From Pseudomonas sp. MPC6 (GTDB lineage Bacteria; Pseudomonadota; Gammaproteobacteria; Pseudomonadales; Pseudomonadaceae), in assembly GCF_006094435.1 (NCBI RefSeq), contig NZ_CP034783.1:3809001-3873000 (forward strand): 64,000 nucleotides of DNA, in the 5' to 3' direction. Below the pieces are notes generated by a model. It searched no databases, was not told the origin of the DNA, and saw nothing but the letters and a program-made list of their open reading frames with translations. Made by a program: the position numbers and the translations under genes. Below are positions 18,121 to 26,410 of the stretch, piece by piece. Within the stretch, counting starts at the first letter, position 1, and each line of letters opens with the position of its first letter.

Positions 18121-19677
18121 TCATCCGGCCTTGAGCAGGTCCGGGTCGGCGGGGGCGACGGGCGCGCTGTTGCGATCGTTCGGGTGCCAGTCCTGCCAAC
18201 GGCGATGCTCGGCGGAACCCAGGTACTCGAAGTTGTCCTCGCCCGGGTTGATGTTGTAGTAGTCGCGCACCACGGACTCGACATCCGCGCCACCACAGTT
18301 GCCCTGCAGAATCTGGTGCACCGGCAGCCAGGCCTGGATGTACTTGGTCGGCTCGTATTCGAAAATGTCGCAGCAGCCCTGGGAGCAAAAGTGATAGCGC
18401 TCGCCTTCGTGCATGGCGCTGCGATGGCCGATGGTGGTCTGGTCGTCCGGCTCGCCGAACGACAGCGGGATCTGGCAGATCTGGCAGAGCATCGGCAACG
18501 TCGGGTTGTAGAAACGCTCGCCCTTTTCCTGCAACGCTCGCCAGTGTTCAAACCGTGGGCGGTAGATTTTGTCGAAGGTGTCCGGGTATTTTGCCGACAG
18601 CCAGTCCAGCTCTTCGTCGGTCGGCATCCAGGTATGGAAGTTGGTCGCCTGGCTGTATTGATAAAAGATCGACCAGGCCTGGTGACTGACGTGATCCTTG
18701 GCGATGTTGGCCTCTTCGACATGCTTGGGTGGACGGATGCCGTAACGCTCCAGATCCTTGAACAGCGCACCGCCGGCCTCTTCGAAATACACGCCCCAGG
18801 CTTCGGACCAGGACATGACCTTGTTCGGCAGCATGTAGTCCATCATCATCCCGACCAGCGTCAGCAGGCGGTAGCCGCGCCAGAACCATTTGTCGATCCA
18901 GCGCTGGATGATTGGCACGTTGTCTTCATGTTGCTCCAGCAGAAACTTGATCACCTCGAGGCCCAGGGTCATGTGCCGGGCTTCGTCGGATTGTGCGGAG
19001 AAGCCGAAGGTCACCGTGGCCATGTCTCCGTTGAACGCCGCTCCCGACATGAACGGCACGAACAGCAGGTTGGTCAGCACGTACTCGAACGAAAACGAGA
19101 TCGCGGTGAGAAACTCGAACGGGCCGGCGGTGCGCGCATCTTCGAAGAACGACTTGGGCACCGAAAGAAACCACACGCGGTCGTGCATGTGGGCGAAGTC
19201 ATGCAGGCCGTTGAAGTGCTTGTTGTAGTGACTCATCGCGTGAATCTGGGTCTGCACGTGGCGCAACTCGTCGATGGCCTGCATCTGGCAGGCGATTCGC
19301 GCACCGGCACCGCTGAATTGTCGACCGACCCTGGCGAAACCTTGATACGCCTGGTACTCCAGCGGGGTGACGCCCGACAGGAACAGCTTCAGCGCGTTGA
19401 CATAACGGGCGTCCGACAGCGTGGTATGGCCGTTGTTTTGCGAGAACGCATCGAAGATTGCGTAGAGTTTTTTCTCTTTCTCGGCCTGGTATTTCCAGTA
19501 GGTGTCCATGGTCAGGCGGAACGGGTCTTCCCACTTGTCCCAGTCGGTGATCTTGATCCCTTCGAAGCGTTCGTGCGGATAGATGTCTTCGTGAGTCTGG
19601 TAGCTCGGCTCCCAGTCCAGGTCACGGGTCATGCAGCGATACTTCTCTTTGGCATTGAGGCGTTTTTTCACGGCCAT
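18121..19677 (-). CDS. dmpN: Phenol hydroxylase large oxygenase subunit P3
   Basis: The diiron catalytic subunit (518 residues) of soluble multicomponent phenol hydroxylase converts phenol to catechol with O2. The two carboxylate-histidine motifs that hold the iron pair are visible: AIDELRHVQTQIH (about residues 135-147) and QSDEARHMTLGLEV (about 230-243). A C-terminal zinc-finger-like CQICQIPL ... HFCSQGCCDIFEYEP is also typical of the subunit. It partners with DmpL and DmpO, regulator DmpM and reductase DmpP. It starts 53 bp after dmpM. No defect is seen. Confidence 0.96.
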   Translation of the reverse strand: MAVKKRLNAKEKYRCMTRDLDWEPSYQTHEDIYPHERFEGIKITDWDKWEDPFRLTMDTYWKYQAEKEKKLYAIFDAFSQNNGHTTLSDARYVNALKLFLSGVTPLEYQAYQGFARVGRQFSGAGARIACQMQAIDELRHVQTQIHAMSHYNKHFNGLHDFAHMHDRVWFLSVPKSFFEDARTAGPFEFLTAISFSFEYVLTNLLFVPFMSGAAFNGDMATVTFGFSAQSDEARHMTLGLEVIKFLLEQHEDNVPIIQRWIDKWFWRGYRLLTLVGMMMDYMLPNKVMSWSEAWGVYFEEAGGALFKDLERYGIRPPKHVEEANIAKDHVSHQAWSIFYQYSQATNFHTWMPTDEELDWLSAKYPDTFDKIYRPRFEHWRALQEKGERFYNPTLPMLCQICQIPLSFGEPDDQTTIGHRSAMHEGERYHFCSQGCCDIFEYEPTKYIQAWLPVHQILQGNCGGADVESVVRDYYNINPGEDNFEYLGSAEHRRWQDWHPNDRNSAPVAPADPDLLKAG

Positions 19678-19730
19678 GATGGCGCTCCCGAATTTTTGTT
19701 ATGGATCAAACGCTGGTTGGCGGCTGGGGC

Positions 19731-20003
19731 TCAGCTGTTCCAGTACAGGGAAAAGCTGTCGTCCTCCTCGACGACGTTGCCGCCCAGGGTGATCACGTAC
19801 ATCAGCATTTCCTGAATGTCCCAATGGCTTCCGGTCATCTGCTCGACCGTTTCACGGTGAATATCCAGGCGGCCCGGCGCCTCGATGCGGATCATCGAAG
19901 GCTGGTGCCGGATCTCGGCAAGGGGGTTGTCCTGAATGATGGCGTCCACTATCGAGCGGGCGTAGTCGGTGTCCTGCAGGTTCATGTACACAAGGGAAGT
20001 CAT
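19731..20003 (-). CDS. dmpM: Phenol hydroxylase activator protein P2
   Basis: This 90-residue cofactorless effector binds the oxygenase and is needed for turnover, as in the MmoB/DmpM family. The sequence starts MTSLVYMNLQDTDYARSIVD and contains the family's central PSMIRIEAPGRLDI. The ATG overlaps the dmpL stop (ATGA), which fixes the start against much longer upstream extensions in this frame. Confidence 0.94.
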   Translation of the reverse strand: MTSLVYMNLQDTDYARSIVDAIIQDNPLAEIRHQPSMIRIEAPGRLDIHRETVEQMTGSHWDIQEMLMYVITLGGNVVEEDDSFSLYWNS

Positions 20004-20995
20004 GCGCTGGCTCCGGTCAGGCCGATTTTCTTCAGGCGGGCATCGAACTCGGCGCAGACCGCATCCAGTGCGGACTCGTCCAGGCCCAGGCCAGCCAGTG
20101 GACGCAGCGCCCCGACCGAGCGCTGCTGCCAGTGATCGATCCAGCCCTGAACCAGGGTCCTGTTGGCCGGGCTTTGGTTGATTACGGTCTTGAGCATGAC
20201 ATCGACCCAGCGCTGGCTTTCGGCGAACCACAGGCGCATGAATTCAGTCAGCATGCCGACCTGGCCGGCGCCGTTGGCCGACAGTTGCTCATCGAGCTTG
20301 TGGAACAGCAGCGGGTACACCAGGCCATCGCTGACCAGGTTTTGCGCCACGGTCAATTCGAACCAGTCGCGCACCACCAGGGTGTCTTCGACGTAGCGGC
20401 GCAGGTCCTGCCATGCCGGATCGCCGAGCCACTGTTGCTTGGCCTGTGCCAGGAGCAGGACATCGCCGTCATCGAGCATCAGGCCGATGCGCGACAGGTA
20501 CTGGGCGATGCCCAAGCGGTCCATGGCCTGGAACATATGCATTTGCGTGACGCTGGTGCCGAAACCGTCAGCGGCGATGTTGCTGTTGTTCATGTTGGCA
20601 CCCATCTCGGCGTGCCGCAGGGGCAACAGCAGCTTGCTGATCAGCTGGGCGTTGCGCGTCGACAGGCCGGCGAGCATGTCGCGTTTCTCACAGAACGCGT
20701 AATCATGCTCGGCGTTTTCCTGCATTTTCGCCCGGGCCTGGACGTAGGCGCCGTAGTAGTACTGGCGTGGATCGGTGACCGCGTACCAGTCGGCCATGAC
20801 CACCGCGGTGCGGGTGGCGTCGTTGAGCAGTTTGTTCGGTTGCCACAGTGGCCGGTAATGGAAATTGGTAGCGGACTCGAGATCGAAACTCGCTTCCTGG
20901 TAGCGGCTGGCAACTTTGTCGCCAAACCGGCGACGGGTGTGGCTGAAGGTGTTGCGGATCGTCTCGACGGTTGTCGTCTTGATCTCGACACTCAT
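20000..20995 (-). CDS. dmpL: Phenol hydroxylase small oxygenase subunit P1
   Basis: The beta subunit of the hydroxylase (331 residues) has a four-helix fold related to the alpha subunit but without iron ligands. The start MSVEIKTTTVETIRNTF and internal YYYGAYVQARAKMQ are typical of DmpL. AGGAG precedes the ATG. It is 17 bp after dmpK and overlaps dmpM by four bases, showing tight coupling of the hydroxylase subunits. Confidence 0.94.
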   Translation of the reverse strand: MSVEIKTTTVETIRNTFSHTRRRFGDKVASRYQEASFDLESATNFHYRPLWQPNKLLNDATRTAVVMADWYAVTDPRQYYYGAYVQARAKMQENAEHDYAFCEKRDMLAGLSTRNAQLISKLLLPLRHAEMGANMNNSNIAADGFGTSVTQMHMFQAMDRLGIAQYLSRIGLMLDDGDVLLLAQAKQQWLGDPAWQDLRRYVEDTLVVRDWFELTVAQNLVSDGLVYPLLFHKLDEQLSANGAGQVGMLTEFMRLWFAESQRWVDVMLKTVINQSPANRTLVQGWIDHWQQRSVGALRPLAGLGLDESALDAVCAEFDARLKKIGLTGASA

Positions 20996-21012
20996 GGAGT
21001 GGACTCCTGTGG

Positions 21013-21294
21013 TTATTGTTCTGTTGGGTGGTCGGCGGCTTGATCAGCGTCGCGGGTTTCGCCGTAGCGCCACTTCTTCGCATCGGCGTCGAGGGCCTCG
21101 GACATCTGCGCGTCCATGTGCTGCACACGGTTGTTTTCACAGAACTGGCTGAACGCCTGGCGCGGCAGCACCAGCTCGACAAACAGATCGGGATAGCCGA
21201 TGGCGAAATCGAATTCGACAAAGGTGTCATCCGGCCCGCTGCGTACGCGGATGTAGCGCGGCATCTGATCGAAAGTGCTGCCAGGTTGGCTCAT
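21013..21294 (-). CDS. dmpK: Phenol hydroxylase assembly protein P0
   Basis: The 93-residue first gene of the operon encodes the auxiliary subunit thought to help iron insertion into the oxygenase. MPRYIRVRSGPDDTFVEFDF is characteristic. I chose the ATG at 21294 because GGGAG precedes it and because the sigma54 promoter's start site lies just upstream at about 21319; a longer reading would begin upstream of the promoter. Confidence 0.93.
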   Translation of the reverse strand: MSQPGSTFDQMPRYIRVRSGPDDTFVEFDFAIGYPDLFVELVLPRQAFSQFCENNRVQHMDAQMSEALDADAKKWRYGETRDADQAADHPTEQ

Positions 21295-21330
21295 GCTCGG
21301 GGACTCCCTTGGTATGTAAGGGGGGACAGA

Positions 21331-21345
21331 GCAACAAGGGTGCCA
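21331..21345 (-). promoter_or_regulatory. Sigma54 promoter of the phenol hydroxylase operon
   Basis: Read on the minus strand, TGGCACCCTTGTTGC matches TGGCAC-N5-TTGC perfectly, with GG and GC 10 bases apart. Transcription would start near 21319, about 25 bp before dmpK. This is the Po promoter type driven by DmpR/XylR-family activators. Confidence 0.9.
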
Positions 21346-21460
21346 GCCCGCCAAAATGTGCTTGACTTAAGTTTTTACTCTTTAAAAATCAACTAGTTAC
21401 AAAAACGCTTCGGCCGGTTACGTGGAACTGAAGACGGGTCTTGCAAGGGGTTTCAACGCA

Positions 21461-21538
21461 GTTGAATCAATCATTTGATCAATCCCCTCGCCCGCTTTGA
21501 GCAAATGGAACAATCATCCAGTGATTGACTTTTGATCC
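21461..21538. promoter_or_regulatory. Candidate DmpR upstream activating sequences
   Basis: TTGAATCAATCATTTGATCAA at 21462-21482, an interrupted TTGA/TCAA palindrome, and GATTGACTTTTGATC at 21523-21537 resemble the TTGATCAATTGATCAA sites bound by DmpR-type activators. They lie about 145-220 bp upstream of the predicted start, in the range usual for sigma54 enhancers. Confidence 0.7.
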
Positions 21539-21676
21539 GCTTTCAGGCCGCTTAGAAAAAGGAAAACCGACCTTGCCTTGCCAGAAAATAGCGGTCGTTA
21601 CGGTGCGTAAAAAATCGCCATAGCCTGAGCGGAGCGCATCATCACCCCACATAACTACAATCAGGGGCGCAACAGA

Positions 21677-23380
21677 ATGATCACCACGTACAAGGCCTCG
21701 CAGCACCCTCCTTCACTCAAGGACCTGAGCGACCAGGTGCGCTTTCTCGGCAGCGAAGGCAAAATCTGGCTGGACGAACAACGCATGTTGTTGATCCAGG
21801 TGTCGATGATGGCGTCCTGCAGACGCGAGCTCATCGAGATGCTCGGCGTCGAACGCGCCAAGGGTTTTTTTCTGCGCCTGGGTTATCAGTCCGGGCTCAA
21901 GGACGCCGAACTGGCACGCAAGCTGCGGCCCCATGGCAGTGACCTGGAGATGTTCTTCACCGGCCCGCAGCTGCATTCGCTCAAGGGCATGGTCAACGTG
22001 CGTCCGCAGGCCATCGACATCGACCTGGAGAACGGCCAGTTCTATGCCGACATCGAATGGCAAGACTCCTTCGAAGTCGAAAACTGCCAAACGGAAAACC
22101 TCCACTCCGACCAACCGGTGTGCTGGATGCTCCTGGGCTACGCGATCAGCTACAGCTCGTTTTTCCTCGGCCGTCAGATCATCTACAAGGAGGTCAGTTG
22201 TCGGGGTTGTGGCGACTCACACTGCCGGATCATCGGCAAGCCGGCCGAACAATGGGACGACGCCGAAGAGGTCATGCGTTACTTCCAGAGCGACCCGATC
22301 ATCGATGAGCTGCAAGCCTTGCAGGTGCAAGTGGCCAACATGCGCCAGCGCCTGCAAATCGAAGCCGGCAAGTTCTACGGCATCGGGCAGTCGGCGGTCT
22401 ACCGTCGCACGTGCGCCTTGATCGACAAGGTGGCGTTGGGCAAGGCTTCGGTGTTGCTGCTGGGCGAGACCGGGGTCGGCAAGGAAGTCATCGCCCGCAG
22501 CCTGCACTTGCGCAGTGAGCGTGCCGGCGGACCGTTTATCGCGCTGAACTGCGCGGCCATCCCGCCAGACTTGATCGAAGCCGAACTGTTTGGCGTCGAG
22601 AAAGGCGCCTACACCGGCGCGCAACAGTCGCGGATGGGGCGCTTCGAACGGGCTCATGGCGGCTCGCTGTTTCTGGATGAAATCGTCGAACTCACCCCGC
22701 GCGCGCAAGCCTCGCTGTTGCGCGTACTGCAGGAAGAAGAGCTGGAACGCGTCGGTGATTCGCAAACGCGCAAGGTCGATGTGCGGGTTATCACCGCGAC
22801 CCATGAAGACCTTGAAAATGCGGTCAGACAAGGGCGCTTCCGCGCTGACCTGTTCTACCGCCTGAACGTCTTTCCGGTGCGTATTCCGGCCTTGCGCGAG
22901 CGGCGCGAAGACATCCCGTTGCTGATCGAACACTTCCTCGAAAAGCTGCATGCCAGTTACAAGAAAAAGACCCTGGGCCTGTCTGATCGGGCGATGGAGG
23001 TGTGCCTGCATTACGACTGGCCTGGCAACATCCGCGAGCTGGAAAACCTGATGGAACGGGGCGTGATCATCACCGACGAAAACCAGAGCATCACCGTCGA
23101 CGCGCTCTTTCCGCACTCGCCGCAACAGGCCGAAAGCATTGGCCTGGCCAGCGATGGCAGGCTGGTCAAATCGAAGTCCGCCAGCGGTCCCGACTGGATC
23201 GACCTGGTCATTCAGAGCGGTCTGGCGCTGGACTCGGTGGAGGACGCGCTGATTCACGCGGCGATGGAGCGCAGCCAACAAAACGTCTCCGAAGCGGCAC
23301 GCCTGTTAGGCATTACGCGCCCGGCGCTGGCTTACCGCTTGAAAAAATCACCGACGCAGACGCCTCCCGCCAAGGATTGA
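21677..23380 (+). CDS. dmpR: Phenol-responsive sigma54-dependent activator (DmpR/MopR/PhlR family)
   Basis: This 567-residue activator is encoded divergently from the phenol hydroxylase genes. The N-terminal sensory domain (about 1-210) has the V4R zinc-binding set EVSCRGCGDSHC. The AAA+ domain (about 240-465) has Walker A GETGVGKE, GAYTGA in the sigma54-contact loop (Tyr for the common Phe, tolerated in this group) and Walker B SLFLDEI. The C-terminal Fis-type helix-turn-helix is NVSEAARLLGITRPALAYRL. Phenols bind the N-domain and relieve its repression of the ATPase in this family. AGGGGC precedes the ATG. Confidence 0.94.
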   Translation: MITTYKASQHPPSLKDLSDQVRFLGSEGKIWLDEQRMLLIQVSMMASCRRELIEMLGVERAKGFFLRLGYQSGLKDAELARKLRPHGSDLEMFFTGPQLHSLKGMVNVRPQAIDIDLENGQFYADIEWQDSFEVENCQTENLHSDQPVCWMLLGYAISYSSFFLGRQIIYKEVSCRGCGDSHCRIIGKPAEQWDDAEEVMRYFQSDPIIDELQALQVQVANMRQRLQIEAGKFYGIGQSAVYRRTCALIDKVALGKASVLLLGETGVGKEVIARSLHLRSERAGGPFIALNCAAIPPDLIEAELFGVEKGAYTGAQQSRMGRFERAHGGSLFLDEIVELTPRAQASLLRVLQEEELERVGDSQTRKVDVRVITATHEDLENAVRQGRFRADLFYRLNVFPVRIPALRERREDIPLLIEHFLEKLHASYKKKTLGLSDRAMEVCLHYDWPGNIRELENLMERGVIITDENQSITVDALFPHSPQQAESIGLASDGRLVKSKSASGPDWIDLVIQSGLALDSVEDALIHAAMERSQQNVSEAARLLGITRPALAYRLKKSPTQTPPAKD

Positions 23381-23421
23381 TCATTTGCACTGAACCTGTG
23401 GCGAGGGAGCTTGCTCCCGCT

Positions 23422-23444
23422 GGACTGCGCAGCAGTCCTTTTTT
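23422..23444 (+). terminator. Terminator downstream of dmpR
   Basis: Stem GGACTGC / GCAGTCC followed by six Ts, 42 bp after the dmpR stop. It directly follows a second class of REP element (GTGGCGAGGGAGCTTGCTCC, 23398-23417), and the two often occur together in this group. Confidence 0.75.
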
Positions 23445-23498
23445 GGATACATTCACCGGTTTGGAGGCCACTTCATTTCCAACTTGGGCACGGTCCCT

Positions 23499-23598
23499 TG
23501 TAGGAGCCGGCTTGCTGGCGATGATCGTTAACGATAACGCGTGCGATCTGGTTAAACGCGGCGCACTTGAGCCCATCGCCAGCAAGCCGGCTCCTACA
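23499..23598. repeat. Inverted REP pair between dmpR and the ZIP gene
   Basis: The REP at 23499-23521 (TGTAGGAGCCGGCTTGCTGG...) faces an exact inverse at 23576-23598. It is non-coding and probably forms a long hairpin. Confidence 0.88.
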
Positions 23599-23634
23599 GG
23601 TATTGCGTTATCTGTGTTTCCAGCTGTCGAGCCG

Positions 23635-24563
23635 CTAACCCAACGCCGTATCCAGAAACATCATCACCCCAAACCCCAGCATCAACCCCAGCGTGGCAGG
23701 CGTTTCATGCCCGTTGCGGTGCGTCTCGGGAATCACTTCATGGGAGACCACGAAGATCATCGCACCGGCCGCCAGCCCAGGGCGATCGGATAGCCCAGGG
23801 CAAACCCGGAAGACACCCCGAGGCCGATCACCGCACCCAAGGGCTCCATCAGGCCGGAACCGACGGCCACCAGCGCCGCGCGCAGTGCCGAGATGCCGGT
23901 CACCCGCAGCGCCAGTGCAATGGCAAGGCCTTCGGGGATGTCCTGCAGGGCGATGGCCGTGGTCAGCGGCAGCCCCACGGTCATGTCGCCGTCGGCGAAG
24001 CTGACGCCGATGGCCATGCCTTCGGGCAGGTTGTGCAGGGTGATGGCCAGGACAAACAGCCAGACCCGGTTGATCCGTTGCACCTCGGGCCCTCGCCTTC
24101 CGCTTTGCTGGTGTTCATGGGGCACAAAGCGGTCCAGCCCGACCATCAGCGCCGCACCCAGTCCCATTCCGAATACGACGACAACGGCAGCCAACATCTG
24201 GTTGCCCGTGATGGACTGCGCCGCATCGATGCCGGGCAGGATCAGCGAGAAGGAACTGGCTGCCAGCATCATCCCGGCGGCAAAGCCGAGCATCATGTCC
24301 TGGGTACGCACCGCCACTTCACGAAGCACCAGGGCCAGCAAGGCGCCGAAGGCTGTCGCCGCGAAACCGGCAGTGCCGCCCAGCATCGCGAAATGCAGGA
24401 TCTTCGGGTCGGCCCCGGTCAGCGCGCCATAGCCACTGAACAGCAACAGGAAGGTGACAATGGTCAGGGTCAACCAAAAACAGGCACCCTGCCAACTGCT
24501 GCTGCGAGCCAGTTCAAGCCATGAGCGTGATGCACTTGCACCCGACGACGCTGGATCTGCCAT
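23635..24563 (-). pseudogene. ZIP family metal transporter, frameshifted near the 3' end
   Basis: The reading frame from 24563 encodes a ZIP (GufA-like) zinc/divalent metal transporter with typical helices including ITLHNLPEGMAIGVSF and ALQDIPEGLAIALALR, the metal-binding helix IV/V motifs. The frame stops at 23757 after 268 residues with an atypical tail (GYPIALGWRPVR). One base appears to be missing near 23775: restoring one C in CTGGGCTGGCGGCC gives GLAAGAMIFVVSHEVIPET and further family sequence to a stop at 23635 (about 309 residues). The lost part contains the last membrane helix, so function is doubtful unless this is a sequencing error. AGGAGG precedes the ATG. Confidence 0.8.
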
Positions 24564-24571
24564 ACAACCTC

Positions 24572-24733
24572 CTAGTGACTGTGCGCCCGCTTGCGGTCTG
24601 CCCCTGAAGTCAGCGGTTGCAACTGCCTTGACAGGCGCTGAGCGTCTCGTTCGAATGCCTTCGCCGTGGCGCGGAACAAACCGGACAGGTCCAGGGAGTT
24701 GTCCGCGGATCCTCTATTGAAATTCGAAGCCAT
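24572..24733 (-). CDS. Small hydrophilic protein of unknown function
   Basis: A 53-residue protein, MASNFNRGSADNSLDLSGLF..., that is polar and charged toward the C-terminus (SGADRKRAHSH) with no membrane segment. The ATG at 24733 is preceded by GGGGTG; an in-frame ATG at 24766 would add 11 residues without a good ribosome site. It ends 8 bp before the ZIP gene start, so the two are probably co-transcribed. I do not recognise a family. Confidence 0.55.
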   Translation of the reverse strand: MASNFNRGSADNSLDLSGLFRATAKAFERDAQRLSRQLQPLTSGADRKRAHSH

Positions 24734-24766
24734 GTCATTCACCCCGTCGTCATTGGTAGTAGCCAC

Positions 24767-25145
24767 TTGGTAGTCATTTGGTAACGGAAACGCTCCGCAC
24801 GCCTCAACAGCGTGCTGTGACAGACGGTCTGAATGCGCCGCCCACAGTCATCTGAAGCGCTTGCCTGATTGAAAATTTTAAAAAGATTTTTGTGTCGCGA
24901 CAGGCGGTATTGAACAGCGTTCGAGACGAAGAATTGCCGCCAGTCGTCGGCGATAGGCCTTGCGAACACAAACTTCGAGTGAGCCTTCGCTCTCTATATC
25001 GCGCAAGACGGATTCGAACCGCGGAGGGGTTCATACCGGCGTGAGTTGATCAGAGCTTCCGGTCGCATGGCGGCATCGCTCGCCAGCAGAAAACAGCAAG
25101 GTGCGCCTGCCCTGGCGCACCTTGTATCGGGGGGAGTGTCAGGCG
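24767..25145. other. Intergenic region, no gene seen
   Basis: This 379-bp stretch holds no convincing gene. It contains an AT-rich patch at 24866-24890 followed by the palindrome TGTCGCGACA (24893-24902), perhaps part of the promoter region of the small protein and ZIP gene, and near its end the terminator of the carboxynorspermidine genes. Confidence 0.5.
25098..25123 (-). terminator. Terminator of the carboxynorspermidine operon
   Basis: A perfect 10-bp stem AAGGTGCGCC / GGCGCACCTT with a 6-base loop lies 22 bp beyond the stop codon at 25146. On the minus strand it is followed by a T-rich GCTGTTTTCTG. Confidence 0.7.
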
Positions 25146-26384
25146 TTACAGCGCCAGGGGACGATCGCCATGCTCGTCCTTGATGCGGGTCGGCAGGCCC
25201 ATCACGTCCAGCGCCTTGAGGAACGGCTCGGCCGGCAGCTCTTCGACGTTGGCCATACGCTGCACATCCCACTCGCCGCGGGCGACCAGCAGGGCTGCGG
25301 CCACCGGTGGCACGCCAGCGGTATAGGAAATACCCTGGCTGTCGGTTTCGGCGTAAGCGTCTTCGTGATCGGCGACGTTGTAGATGAACACCTCGCGTGG
25401 CTGGCCATCCTTGGTGCCCTTGACCAGATCGCCGATGCAGGTCTTGCCGGTGTAGCCGGGCGCCAGCGAGCTCGGGTCAGGCAGCACGGCCTTGACCACT
25501 TTCAGCGGTACCACTTGCAGGCCTTCGGCGGTCGTGACCGGTTGCTCGGAGAGCAGGCCGAGGTTCCTCAGTACCGTGAACACATTGATGTAGTGCTCGC
25601 CGAAGCTCATCCAGAATCGCACGTTGGGCACGTCGAGGTTCTTCGACAGCGAGTGCACTTCATCGTGGCCGGTCAGGTACAGGTTCTGCGCCCCTACCAC
25701 CGGCAGGTCGTCGGTGCGTTTGACTTCGAACATGGTGTTGCTGGTCCACTGGCTGTTCTGCCAGCTCCACACCTGCCCGGTGAATTCGCGGAAGTTGATT
25801 TCCGGGTCGAAATTGGTGGCGAAATATTTGCCGTGGGAACCGGCATTGACGTCGAGAATGTCGATCGAATCAATGTGGTCGAAATACTGTTGTTGCGCCA
25901 GCGCCGCATAGGCGTTGACCACACCCGGGTCGAAGCCCACGCCGAGGATCGCGGTGATGTTCTTCTCTTTGCACTCTTCGAGGTGGTTCCACTCGTAGTT
26001 GCCATACCAGGGCGGCGTCTCGCAGATTTTGCCCGGTTCTTCGTGAATGGCGGTGTCCAGGTAGGCCACGCCGGTATCGATGCAGGCACGCAGCACCGAC
26101 ATGTTGAGGAAGCTGGAGCCGACGTTGATGACGATCTGCGAGCCGGTCTCGCGGATCAGCGCCTTGGTTGCCTCGACATCCATGGCATTGAGCGCAAAGG
26201 CCGTGATTTCAGCGGGCACTTTGAGGCTGCCCTTGGCCTTGACGCTGTCGATGATGGCCTGGCATTTGGAGATGTTGCGCGACGCGATAGCAATACGACC
26301 GAGTTCATCGTTGTGCTGCGCGCACTTGTGGGCCACCACCTTGGCGACACCTCCTGCACCAATGATAAGTACGTTCTTCTTCAA
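25146..26384 (-). CDS. Carboxynorspermidine/carboxyspermidine synthase (saccharopine dehydrogenase-like)
   Basis: This cytoplasmic NADPH-dependent enzyme (412 residues) of the saccharopine dehydrogenase fold condenses aspartate semialdehyde with a diamine to carboxynorspermidine or carboxyspermidine. The nucleotide-binding motif is VLIIGAGGVAKVVAHKC at the N-terminus. ATSRN-type recognition (AIASRNISKC), LGVGFDPGVVNAYA and GYTGKTCIGDLVKG agree with the CANSDH family. Its partner decarboxylase is 26 bp upstream. Together they make spermidine or norspermidine without S-adenosylmethionine decarboxylase. Confidence 0.9.
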   Translation of the reverse strand: MKKNVLIIGAGGVAKVVAHKCAQHNDELGRIAIASRNISKCQAIIDSVKAKGSLKVPAEITAFALNAMDVEATKALIRETGSQIVINVGSSFLNMSVLRACIDTGVAYLDTAIHEEPGKICETPPWYGNYEWNHLEECKEKNITAILGVGFDPGVVNAYAALAQQQYFDHIDSIDILDVNAGSHGKYFATNFDPEINFREFTGQVWSWQNSQWTSNTMFEVKRTDDLPVVGAQNLYLTGHDEVHSLSKNLDVPNVRFWMSFGEHYINVFTVLRNLGLLSEQPVTTAEGLQVVPLKVVKAVLPDPSSLAPGYTGKTCIGDLVKGTKDGQPREVFIYNVADHEDAYAETDSQGISYTAGVPPVAAALLVARGEWDVQRMANVEELPAEPFLKALDVMGLPTRIKDEHGDRPLAL

Positions 26385-26410
26385 TTTATCTAACTCTCCT
26401 CTGCGCCAGC

